Below, one piece after another: positions 57,983 to 64,000 of a DNA stretch of 64,000 nucleotides. The number at the start of each line of letters is the position of its first letter. Positions within the stretch are counted from its first letter, which is position 1. The notes under the pieces were generated by a model. The model saw only the letters and a list, made by a program, of their open reading frames with translations. It searched no databases and was not told the DNA's origin. Origin of the DNA: JAGORL01 sp964372415 (GTDB lineage: Bacteria > Patescibacteriota > Patescibacteriia > UBA9934); the NCBI GenBank assembly GCA_964372415.1, contig CAYJQH010000002.1, forward strand, positions 1-64,000. The letters are read 5' to 3'. The position numbers and the translations under genes are program-made.

Positions 57983-59091
57983 AATGGCTGCCCTTTTGAT
58001 GCCGAAACATTCAGTACGATTCCCGCGGCTGTCAACGATACTGCAAGTGCCGTTCCGCCGTAACTAATAAACGGCAGCGGCACGCCAGTAATTGGCAGTA
58101 GACCAACCATAGCGCCGACGTTAATCAATGCCTGCAGACCGAACCAGGTCATGATACCCATAACTAGATATTTGCCAAAAAGGTCTGGCGCTCGTTCGCC
58201 AATATTGATGCCGCGCAACAAAAAAACAAGATAGAAACCAAGAAATGCGCTGGTTAAGACAAATCCCAATTCTTCGGCCACGATCGGAAAAATTGAGTCG
58301 CCCGCGACCTCCGGCAGATATTGAAATTTTTGTAAGCTGTGCCCATAACCTCGTCCAAATAATCCACCTGAGCCAATAGCGAGGAGTGCTTGATTAATGT
58401 GATAGCCGATCCCTCGAGGGTCAAGCTCAGGATGCAAAAAAGTTAGAACACGCGCCGCCCGATATTCTGAAAAACGGAGAATAAGGGCCATGATACCTAA
58501 TCCAGAAAGACCAGCTCCGAGGAGATACCTAAGAGGCGCACCGGCTACAAAATACACCACGAACGAAGTCAGCACGATGATAGCCAAGGTACCTGTGTCG
58601 GGCTGCAAAAAAAGAAGTAGCGCGATCACGCCCATCACCGACAGAAACGGAATGAGTCCGCCCCAAAATGATTTTAGTTCAAGGTGACTTCTTTTTTCAA
58701 GCCAAGCTGCCAAATAGATAAGAAAAGTCAGCTTCACTACTTCTGATGGTTGAAAAGATATGCCACCAAGCGAAATCCAGCTATGCGCCGTGCCAAACTC
58801 GGCGCCAACACCCGGAATAAACACAAGGAGCAACAGAATAATCGAAATTATCAACATGTGTGGCGCGAAATGCCTAAAAAAGCTGTACGGGATTCGGTAA
58901 GCAATAACAAACCCGACAACCCCAACGAGCACGCCAAAAATAAGTTGATGTTTAAGAAAGTAATAACCGTCAGCAAATTTTTCGTAACCGAGTGGCCAAG
59001 AGGCTGAAGTGAGAAGAATTAAACCAAGAAGGACGAGGCCGGCAAGCAAGCCCAGGAAGGCGCGGTCAGCCGCTGACCGAGTACGATTCAT
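57979..59091 (-). CDS. ftsW: SEDS-family glycosyltransferase FtsW
   Basis: 370 aa with ten predicted membrane helices. The SEDS-family pattern is clear: GKADGYYF-like start, PSEVVKLTFLIYLAAWL, LFLQPDTGTLAIIVLTSF, GYHINQALLAIGSGGLFGRGYGHSLQKFQYLPEVAGDSIFPIVAEELGF and the C-terminal LPITGVPLPFISYGGTAL. FtsW polymerises lipid II at the septum together with the class B PBP at 3353-5239. RodA is an alternative, but location between mraY and murG favours FtsW. Both neighbours overlap by 4 bp. Confidence 0.93.
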   Translation of the reverse strand: MNRTRSAADRAFLGLLAGLVLLGLILLTSASWPLGYEKFADGYYFLKHQLIFGVLVGVVGFVIAYRIPYSFFRHFAPHMLIISIILLLLVFIPGVGAEFGTAHSWISLGGISFQPSEVVKLTFLIYLAAWLEKRSHLELKSFWGGLIPFLSVMGVIALLLFLQPDTGTLAIIVLTSFVVYFVAGAPLRYLLGAGLSGLGIMALILRFSEYRAARVLTFLHPELDPRGIGYHINQALLAIGSGGLFGRGYGHSLQKFQYLPEVAGDSIFPIVAEELGFVLTSAFLGFYLVFLLRGINIGERAPDLFGKYLVMGIMTWFGLQALINVGAMVGLLPITGVPLPFISYGGTALAVSLTAAGIVLNVSASKGQPL

Positions 59092-60173
59092 AAAGAAACT
59101 GGAGTCAAATCAAGAAGCGCCACGATAAGACCAAGGCCGGCACCAATCCATGACACAACCCAAAATCGCATGACGACTTTTGGTTCCGGCCAACCTTTAG
59201 CCTCGAAGTGGTGATGTATGGGCGCAATCAGAAAAATTTTCCGTTTGAAAATTTTCTTAGAGAGAATTTGAATGATAGTGGTCACTGCCTCAACTACAAA
59301 TACGATACCGATAATGGGTAGAAGAAAGGCGCCGTTTGTCAGCATAGCCACTATGCCAAGCGTCACCCCGAGACTCATCGCACCCGTGTCGCCCATAATA
59401 AAACGGGCAGGATAAATATTGAACCACAAAAAAGCCAGGAGTGTGCCCACGATAACCGCGCAAAATACAGCTAGGTCTTCCCTGCCCTGAAGGAGCGCGA
59501 TGACGGCGTAGGCCGAGAAAGCCGAGGCTAAGGAACCGCCGGCCAGGCCGTCGAGTCCATCTGTTTGGTTAACGGAAAACGAAGTAGCAACAATGACTAG
59601 AATAAAAAACGGTACATACCACCATCCCATAGCAATATCGCCCAAGTTAAGAATGGGTACATGGAGCGTGTCAAAACCAAGTTTAAAATAAAACCACCAA
59701 GCCCCCACGGCCGCAATTACTGTATAGAGCGCCAAACGATGCCTAATGTTAATCCCTCCGCCGTGCGGGCCTATTTTAAGAACATTAAAAAAATCATCAG
59801 CCAAACCGACGAGCCCGGCTGCGACCAGGGCAAATAATGGTAACCAGGTTTGGGCTCGTGACAAAAAATTTAGTTGCCCTAAAACGCCGTCAAAAAATAC
59901 TGCCCCAAGTGCCACAAGAAGCGTTATTACGAGCGTCGTGCCCCACATTAAAACTCCTCCCATAGTGGGCACACCAGCTTTCTTTTTATGGAGCTCAGCG
60001 AACATTGGAGCTTTAACGGCGCTCCTTATGGATTTTCCGAGGCGATATTTATACAAAAAATGTGTCAAAAGTGGTGTCCAGGCAATGGCTAAAACAAAGG
60101 CGATGGTTGACATGATTAACATGTGAACAATCGTCGCTGAGAAAATTGGGTCACCTGAAAAATCAACCACCAT
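59088..60173 (-). CDS. mraY: Phospho-MurNAc-pentapeptide transferase MraY
   Basis: 361 aa from the ATG at 60171-60173 (MVVDFSGDPIFSA); a TTG seven codons earlier is possible. Integral membrane enzyme that makes lipid I. Ten helices with KKAGVPTMGGVLM, AGLVGLADDFFNV (Asp pair), FSVNQTDGLDGLAGG, FNIYPARFIMGDTGAMSLG and the terminal API-HHH-FEAKGWPEPKVVMRFW motif. The start overlaps the previous gene by 11 bp and the stop overlaps ftsW by 4 bp. Confidence 0.95.
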   Translation of the reverse strand: MVVDFSGDPIFSATIVHMLIMSTIAFVLAIAWTPLLTHFLYKYRLGKSIRSAVKAPMFAELHKKKAGVPTMGGVLMWGTTLVITLLVALGAVFFDGVLGQLNFLSRAQTWLPLFALVAAGLVGLADDFFNVLKIGPHGGGINIRHRLALYTVIAAVGAWWFYFKLGFDTLHVPILNLGDIAMGWWYVPFFILVIVATSFSVNQTDGLDGLAGGSLASAFSAYAVIALLQGREDLAVFCAVIVGTLLAFLWFNIYPARFIMGDTGAMSLGVTLGIVAMLTNGAFLLPIIGIVFVVEAVTTIIQILSKKIFKRKIFLIAPIHHHFEAKGWPEPKVVMRFWVVSWIGAGLGLIVALLDLTPVSL

Positions 60174-60555
60174 AGGTGAGGTGAAGAAAAACAATAAAAA
60201 TCATGGCCACAAATAACAATAGCTCAACTAGTACCGTAGCCGAAGCAACAACGTACGACAGCATAGGGTCTCGTTGCCAGGTAAAACGCGCCGCAAATAA
60301 ATTGAGAATAATAAACAAGATACCTACCCCGGGAACTACGTAAATTTGCCACCACGGGCCAACCGTATCAATGCCAAAATGAATATTGTAATGAAGTGGC
60401 ACGGCTTTTTTATTAATAATTTCCGGCACTACCCGCCACGAAGGAAGGGCGACAGCTAAAGCCCAAAAAAGAAGCGATAACGCTATGGCCATTTGAAAAA
60501 AACGGCGTCGTGCCATTTCTTTTAAGGGTTCTTGCGGAGTAAGTCCAAGGGTCAT
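60163..60555 (-). CDS. Small uncharacterised membrane protein
   Basis: 130 aa with three membrane helices (about 19-39, 66-88 and 97-126). VPLHYNIHFGIDTVGPWWQIYVVPGVGILFIILN is a conserved-looking central segment, weakly like DUF1648-type small membrane proteins (PxHxxxxGxxD). The function is unknown. It overlaps mraY by 11 bp and follows the NifU-like gene by 4 bp, so it belongs to the mraY-ftsW-murG transcript. Confidence 0.7.
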   Translation of the reverse strand: MTLGLTPQEPLKEMARRRFFQMAIALSLLFWALAVALPSWRVVPEIINKKAVPLHYNIHFGIDTVGPWWQIYVVPGVGILFIILNLFAARFTWQRDPMLSYVVASATVLVELLLFVAMIFIVFLHLTYGG

Positions 60556-60559
60556 GAAA

Positions 60560-60787
60560 TTAAGCTACGGCTACAACGCGTCGGACTTCAGGAAGTCGTT
60601 TGCAAAGCGCCGTCTCAACGCCGTGTTGCAAGGTTATCGAAGAAAGGGCACAGGAAGCACAGGCGCCTGTCAGTTTGACCGTCACCGTACCCGTTGGTTC
60701 GTCAACTGAAATGAGTTCAATTCCTCCACCATGCAGACCGAGCGTCTGACGAACCTCCTCAAGGACCGCGCACACAAGATCGTGCAT
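60560..60787 (-). CDS. NifU C-terminal-domain (Nfu-type) Fe-S scaffold protein
   Basis: 75 aa from the ATG at 60785-60787, which starts directly before LEEVRQTLGLHGGGIELISVD, the family's usual beginning. The single domain has GACASCALSSITLQHGVE with the Cys-x-x-Cys that binds a shared Fe-S cluster between two subunits. It delivers clusters to target proteins. No other Fe-S assembly gene is near. It is the first gene of the mraY transcript and divergent from rpmA. Confidence 0.85.
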   Translation of the reverse strand: MHDLVCAVLEEVRQTLGLHGGGIELISVDEPTGTVTVKLTGACASCALSSITLQHGVETALCKRLPEVRRVVAVA

Positions 60788-60893
60788 ACGAAGCAAAGTA
60801 TAGCTTAAAATCGTTAACTTTAACAACATTTTCCACCTTGACGGAATCCGTGCCTTCCGCTACTCTGTACGCTATTAACCGAGAGCCAAACAT

Positions 60894-61010
60894 TAGACTC
60901 TAGATCCTAGACTCTAGACGCAAGTATCTAATATTGCGTCTTTGACGTCTTGTACGTCGCGATGGAGCGAGTCTAGAATCTAGGGTCTCGAGTCTTGAGT
61001 CTTGAGTCTC
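60894..61010. repeat. Large GACTC/ACGTC word-repeat cluster in a divergent promoter region
   Basis: The 227-bp spacer between the NifU-like gene and rpmA contains TTAGACTCTAGATCCTAGAC-type words on the left, ACGTC words (GCGTC, GACGTC, TACGTC at 60936-60958) in the middle and GAGTCTAGAATC/GAGTCTTGAGTCTTGAGTC on the right. The outer words are inverted and can pair. The first part of the spacer (60788-60893) has an AT-rich promoter-like stretch but no clear boxes. rpmA has no Shine-Dalgarno sequence since the repeat runs to 4 nt before its ATG. Confidence 0.75.
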
Positions 61011-61014
61011 TTCT

Positions 61015-61287
61015 ATGGCACATAAATTAGCCCAGGGTTCAACGCGAAATGGCCGCGATTCGCAGGCCAAGCGACTCGGCGTTAAGCGCGCCGATGGCCA
61101 GGTTGTTAAAACCGGTCAAATTATTGTTCGCCAGCGCGGCACTAAAATCCATCCGTCTAAAAACGTTAGCGCCGGTAAAGACTTTACACTTTTCGCCATG
61201 AAAGATGGCAAGGTAAAGTTCAACACCAAAAAAACACCGAACTTCATTGGTAAACTCCAGGTACGAACTTTCGTCTCAGTGGTTTAA
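61015..61287 (+). CDS. rpmA: 50S ribosomal protein bL27
   Basis: 90 aa, normal length. MAHKLAQGSTRNGRDSQAKRLGVKRADGQVV, then IIVRQRGTKIHPSKNVSAGKDFTLFA and a late KVKFNTKK match bL27 throughout. The short N-terminus (AHK) that reaches the peptidyl-transferase centre is mature already, without the cleaved extension seen in Firmicutes. rplU (bL21), its usual partner, is not next to it. Confidence 0.97.
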   Translation: MAHKLAQGSTRNGRDSQAKRLGVKRADGQVVKTGQIIVRQRGTKIHPSKNVSAGKDFTLFAMKDGKVKFNTKKTPNFIGKLQVRTFVSVV

Positions 61288-61288
61288 T

Positions 61289-61319
61289 AAAAATTCGAGC
61301 CTAGGCTCGAATTTTTATT
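61289..61319. terminator. Bidirectional terminator between rpmA and pyrG
   Basis: AAAAATTCGAGC and GCTCGAATTTTT form a perfect hairpin with T-runs on both strands; it overlaps the pyrG stop. Confidence 0.92.
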
Positions 61320-62952
61320 TTCTACGACTTACCCGTTGTTTGGCGGCCCTGAGCAAACCAACAAACAAGGGGTGAGCCGACAAGGGCCTACTTTGAAATT
61401 CCGGATGAAATTGGACGCCCACAAAAAATGGGTGATCTTTGACTTCAACAATTTCAACCAGTTGATTATCTGGCGAGATTCCCGCAATCACCAAACCAGC
61501 CTTTTCTAGATCGGCTCGATACTTGTTGTTAAACTCGTATCTGTGACGATGACGTTCGCTCACTTCCCCGACCCCATAGGTGGCCCGCGACGTTGATCCT
61601 GGCATGAGGCGACAAGGGTACGCACCAAGTCTTAGCGTTCCGCCGTATTTTTTGTCCTTAACATTTTGGCCTTGACCATCCATGAGATCGATTACCGGGT
61701 GTTTAGTTTTAGGGTTAATCTCGGTCGTGTTGGCCGATTTTAAGCCGAGTTCGTGACGGGCAAATTCAATGACCGCGCACTGCATGCCATAACATAGGCC
61801 GAGATACGGAATTTTCTTTTTTCGGCAATACTCAATAGCCGCGATCTTTCCCTCAATACCTCGTGATCCGAAACCGCCAGGAATAATTATCGCGTCGAGT
61901 TTTTTGAGTTCCGCCAGCTTCTTTGGATGCTCTTCAAATTCTTCTGAATTAAGCCATTCAATCCTCGGCTTAACTTGGGCGGCAGCCCCAGCATGCTTCA
62001 CGGCTTCGAGCACAGAAATATAGGCATCGGACAAGGTAAAACTTCCAGTCGAGAAATATTTGCCAATAACGCCGACGCGAACCTCTTTACGACTGTTCTC
62101 GCGCGCCTTCACAAAGGCATCCCAATGGCGAAGATCGTTCTTTTTTACGCGAAGACCAAAGCTCTTCAAAACTTTTCGCGCAAAATCTTGCTCCTCGAAT
62201 ATCCTCGGGATGTCGTAGATGGACTTCACATCTGGGGCCGAAATAATGTGCTCCCAGGGTACTTGGCAAAAATGGGCTATTTTTTGTTTGCGTGGCTTGT
62301 CCATTGGCTCTTCAGAACGGCCAACCACAAAATTTGGTTGAATGCCCGCGCTGTTGAGCGTGCGCACTGCGTACTGAGTGGGCTTGGTCTTCATCTCCCC
62401 CACAGACCGTGGCACGGGCAAATAGCTCACGAGCGCAAATTGCACATCCTGACCATGACGCACTTGCATCATTCGAGCAGCCTCCAAAAACAGAATGTTC
62501 TGGTACTCACCAACCGTACCGCCAACTTCAATGAGCGTAATGTCTGCCTTGGCTGTTTTGGCCGCGGTCTCAATACGCTGAATAACCTCTTCTGGCACGT
62601 GCGGCACTACCTCAACGCACTTGCCGCCGTACTCCAAATTACGCTCCCGTTCAATGACAGAGTTATAAACTCGGCCGGTTGTCATGTAGTTGAGTTTGGT
62701 TATATCAACATCAAGATATCTTTCGTAGGTACCAATATCCTGATCTGTCTCATCGCCGTCCACGGTAACAAAAACCTCCCCGTGTTCTACGGGGTTCATC
62801 GTTCCGGCGTCAACGTTTACGTAAGGGTCAATTTTGATAGCGGTCACGCGGTAACCTTTCGCTTTGAGGGTCAAGCCGAGAGCCGCGGTGGATGTTCCTT
62901 TCCCCACGCCGCTCATGACGCCTCCGACCACGAACAGGTACCGATGACGCAT
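61315..62952 (-). CDS. pyrG: CTP synthase
   Basis: 545 aa, full length. Converts UTP to CTP with ATP and glutamine. The N-terminal synthase domain starts MRHRYLFVVGGVMSGVGKGTSTAALG (P-loop about 10-20) and has PVEHGEVFVTVDGDETDQDIGTYERYL, IELVGGTVGEYQN-like segment (LIEVGGTVGEYQN) and RSEEPM. The C-terminal class I glutaminase has GGFGSRGIEGKI, the Cys nucleophile in YLGLCYGMQ and the His-Glu in QFHPEFQSRP. The gene is preceded by a GCTAGC word-repeat spacer after rplI. Confidence 0.97.
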   Translation of the reverse strand: MRHRYLFVVGGVMSGVGKGTSTAALGLTLKAKGYRVTAIKIDPYVNVDAGTMNPVEHGEVFVTVDGDETDQDIGTYERYLDVDITKLNYMTTGRVYNSVIERERNLEYGGKCVEVVPHVPEEVIQRIETAAKTAKADITLIEVGGTVGEYQNILFLEAARMMQVRHGQDVQFALVSYLPVPRSVGEMKTKPTQYAVRTLNSAGIQPNFVVGRSEEPMDKPRKQKIAHFCQVPWEHIISAPDVKSIYDIPRIFEEQDFARKVLKSFGLRVKKNDLRHWDAFVKARENSRKEVRVGVIGKYFSTGSFTLSDAYISVLEAVKHAGAAAQVKPRIEWLNSEEFEEHPKKLAELKKLDAIIIPGGFGSRGIEGKIAAIEYCRKKKIPYLGLCYGMQCAVIEFARHELGLKSANTTEINPKTKHPVIDLMDGQGQNVKDKKYGGTLRLGAYPCRLMPGSTSRATYGVGEVSERHRHRYEFNNKYRADLEKAGLVIAGISPDNQLVEIVEVKDHPFFVGVQFHPEFQSRPLSAHPLFVGLLRAAKQRVSRRK

Positions 62953-62979
62953 AGATTGCTAGCTACTGGCTACTAGCGG
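62953..62979. repeat. GCTAGC/GGCTA word repeat between rplI and pyrG
   Basis: GCTAGCTACTGGCTACTAGC words fill the 27-bp spacer; copies continue into the last codons of rplI (to about 62991: GGTTAGCCGCTAGCGG), so the repeat reaches a coding region. Confidence 0.55.
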
Positions 62980-63402
62980 TTAGCCGCTAGCGGATTCAAT
63001 ATTTACTCGGACTTTCGCATCGAAGCCGCTTGGAAATTCGAGATCGACCTCAAAGGTCCCGGGTTCGGTCAAGGGATCTGTTTTGATAACGTTTTTAGGC
63101 ACCGCGACATCTTGTTCTTTAAGAGCCGCCCGGATCTCTGTAGCAGTAACCGGTTTTTTAAGTTTGCCGTCTTTTACTGGCACAGAAATTGTCAGTTCCA
63201 GTCCATCGGCCGCACTCGCGAGTGACTGCTCTTCTTGTTCAGCCTTTGACGGCATCTTGGCCGGCGCTTCGGCGTTTGATTCAGAAGTTTGGACGGCAAG
63301 AAATTGCGGAAATAAAAAATTCTTAGCGTACCCATCCGGTACCTCAATGGTTAAACCTTTTGGTCCAAGCGAGGCAACTGTCTCAAGGAGGGTGACGAAC
63401 AT
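62980..63402 (-). CDS. rplI: 50S ribosomal protein bL9
   Basis: 140 aa, near the usual 148. The N-terminal domain has LLETVASLGPKGLTIEVPDGYAKNFLFPQFLAV, the GxxGxxxxVxxGYARNxLxPxxxA signature of bL9. A linker rich in Glu and Ala (about 41-65) replaces the long helix, and the C-terminal domain is DGLELTISVPVKDGKLKKPVTATEIRAALKEQ. bL9 is absent in some CPR lineages, so its presence is informative. The start overlaps the end of the Nudix gene by 52 bp. Confidence 0.88.
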   Translation of the reverse strand: MFVTLLETVASLGPKGLTIEVPDGYAKNFLFPQFLAVQTSESNAEAPAKMPSKAEQEEQSLASAADGLELTISVPVKDGKLKKPVTATEIRAALKEQDVAVPKNVIKTDPLTEPGTFEVDLEFPSGFDAKVRVNIESASG

Positions 63403-63908
63403 AAGCGTAAAGCTTTCTTTATAATACCAAGCATGTCGCGGTAACTGGAACGGCGCAAAACCTGACGAGCTGGCACCCAGACAACATCACGAATGCGCTC
63501 TCCGCCCTCACTTCGTTCGGGGCGAACTAATTTTGCCTCAGAGAAGGCCTCAAAAAGAAAATAATGAATGTATTTGTGGATAAGCGTTCCCTTGTGCACA
63601 AATCTATCGTGAAACCAAATATCAATGGTGTCGAGCTGGGCCACGTACTTAAGCGGCGACAAACCCATTTCTTCTTTTATTTCACGTACTGCCGCCTCCC
63701 GATATGATTCACCGGGTTGTACATGACCCTTAGGAAAAGCCCATTTACCATACGAATCAATCACCATGGCAAAAAAGACTCCGCTCTTTGTTCTTTTGAA
63801 CACCAAACCACCCGAGGACACCTCGGTACGGTGGCGAGCTTTCCGCCGTTTACTCGGATGCCTCGAGGAAACGAAGCGCCGCGTCGAATTGGGAGTCTTC
63901 TTCTGCAT
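63351..63908 (-). CDS. Nudix hydrolase
   Basis: 185 aa. The Nudix box is complete: GHVQPGESYREAAVREIKEEMG (Gx5Ex7REUxEExGU) in the KWAFPKGHV context, at about 71-93. Nudix enzymes remove nucleoside diphosphates linked to another moiety; the SSGGLVFKR start and FPKG before the box resemble Ap4A hydrolase/MutT-like members, but the substrate is open. The segment VRPERSEGGERI is encoded by a CCCTCACTTCGTTCGGGGC hairpin repeat (63503-63526). Its 5' end overlaps the S41 protease gene by 59 bp and a GTG at 63821 is a possible later start. Confidence 0.83.
   Translation of the reverse strand: MQKKTPNSTRRFVSSRHPSKRRKARHRTEVSSGGLVFKRTKSGVFFAMVIDSYGKWAFPKGHVQPGESYREAAVREIKEEMGLSPLKYVAQLDTIDIWFHDRFVHKGTLIHKYIHYFLFEAFSEAKLVRPERSEGGERIRDVVWVPARQVLRRSSYRDMLGIIKKALRLCSSPSLRQLPRLDQKV
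63503..63526. repeat. CCCTCACTTCGTTCGGGG hairpin repeat inside the Nudix gene
   Basis: CGCCCTCACTTCGTTCGGGGCG is an 8-bp-stem hairpin matching the right arm of the palindromes at 26272-26294 and 30814-30836. It is in frame and encodes the peptide RPERSEGGER. Confidence 0.7.
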
Positions 63909-64000
63909 TTTCTGAAGGGGCTACGATTTCGTCTGGAGTGATGCCAAGTTCATCAATTGACCTACCGAGCGGCGTGAGCCAGCGAGCCACGGTAATTTTA
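63850..64000 (-). CDS. S41-family C-terminal processing protease, C-terminal end (5' part outside window)
   Basis: I translated the minus strand from the right edge: KITVARWLTPLGRSIDELGITPDEIV followed by an acidic tail ending FLEASE and a TAA at 63850-63852. The K(I/L)TVARWxTPxGRSIxxxGIxPD block is the characteristic segment after the catalytic core in CtpA-type S41 proteases, which cut exported proteins near their C-terminus. Only about 50 residues are seen. The Nudix gene starts inside its 3' end. Confidence 0.85.
   Translation of the reverse strand, partial: KITVARWLTPLGRSIDELGITPDEIVAPSENAEEDSQFDAALRFLEASE

Noticed and set aside
60894..61010. CRISPR array
   Set aside because: Repeated words are 7-12 nt, irregularly spaced and both direct and inverted. 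There are no constant-length repeats with unique spacers and no cas genes in the window.
61975..62976. 333-codon open frame on the plus strand opposite pyrG
   Set aside because: It lies entirely against a full-length, well conserved pyrG; the translation has no recognisable motif and the codon pattern follows the complement of pyrG.

Overview
The window looks like a chromosome segment of a Candidatus Patescibacteria (CPR) bacterium. I base this on several things seen together: a signal-peptide surface protein with the TADAFEATFSFTDPTADRT type of motif, a second large surface protein with the C-terminal domain common in CPR exported proteins, Mur ligases without their N-terminal domain, shortened UvrA and UvrC, helical GW domains, very tight gene packing, and genes without strong Shine-Dalgarno sites. 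UGA is used as a stop (for example in the ATGA overlaps), so it is not a UGA-glycine lineage. The lineage within CPR is not resolved from this window. No rRNA, CRISPR array, transposase or prophage gene is visible.

Layout: 1-2063 surface protein (partial), lipoprotein-like protein and ArfB. 2060-5759 murF, a division transpeptidase and a small protein. 5938-9592 class I ribonucleotide reductase with tandem NrdR boxes and an exonuclease-like protein. 9735-17622 DoxX plus flavin oxidoreductase, membrane glycosidase, membrane protein, LOG-family protein and a large surface protein. 17690-29518 UDP-glucose dehydrogenase, malic enzyme, UvrD-like helicase, MltG, nucleotidyltransferase, PAP2, CCA-adding enzyme and phosphoglycerate mutase. 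29563-31600 ftsL-like, rsmH and mraZ with a long structured leader. 31612-39050 uvrC, M23, uvrA, a GC-rich small gene, and uvrB. 39162-42731 NadM-like, DUF362 and a MacB-type ABC transporter. 42732-48926 tRNA-Gln, three GC-rich genes, ftsEX, tRNA-Thr and tRNA-Gly. 48991-53140 PpiC, FtsB-like, murE-like and murD. 53200-56861 P-type ATPase and tRNA-Lys. 56915-60787 murG, ftsW, mraY and NifU-like. 61015-64000 rpmA, pyrG, rplI, Nudix and the end of an S41 protease.

Cell-wall synthesis and division is the main theme. The classical dcw cluster is present but split into four blocks (murF-ftsI; mraZ-rsmH-ftsL; ftsB-murE-murD; mraY-ftsW-murG), with ftsEX and mltG elsewhere. DNA repair (uvrABC, UvrD-like helicase), nucleotide supply (nrdAB, pyrG) and surface building (ugd, nucleotidyltransferase, PAP2, glycosidase, surface proteins) make up most of the rest.

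The most unusual content is outside the ordinary genes. A family of about 120-nt long-hairpin elements occurs at least seven times in intergenic regions. Their outer stems differ in sequence between copies but remain self-complementary. They share a GAGGCGTA...TACGGTGAG apex whose stem shows compensatory C/G swaps. Two copies end only 5-6 nt before a tRNA and appear to be transcribed with it. A second layer is word-like repeats (GACTCTAGA/GACTCAAGA, GGCTAATC, AACGTC) that fill many spacers and in one case have entered a coding region in frame. Four strikingly GC-rich genes of unknown role are scattered among the AT-richer housekeeping genes, several with their own promoter and terminator.
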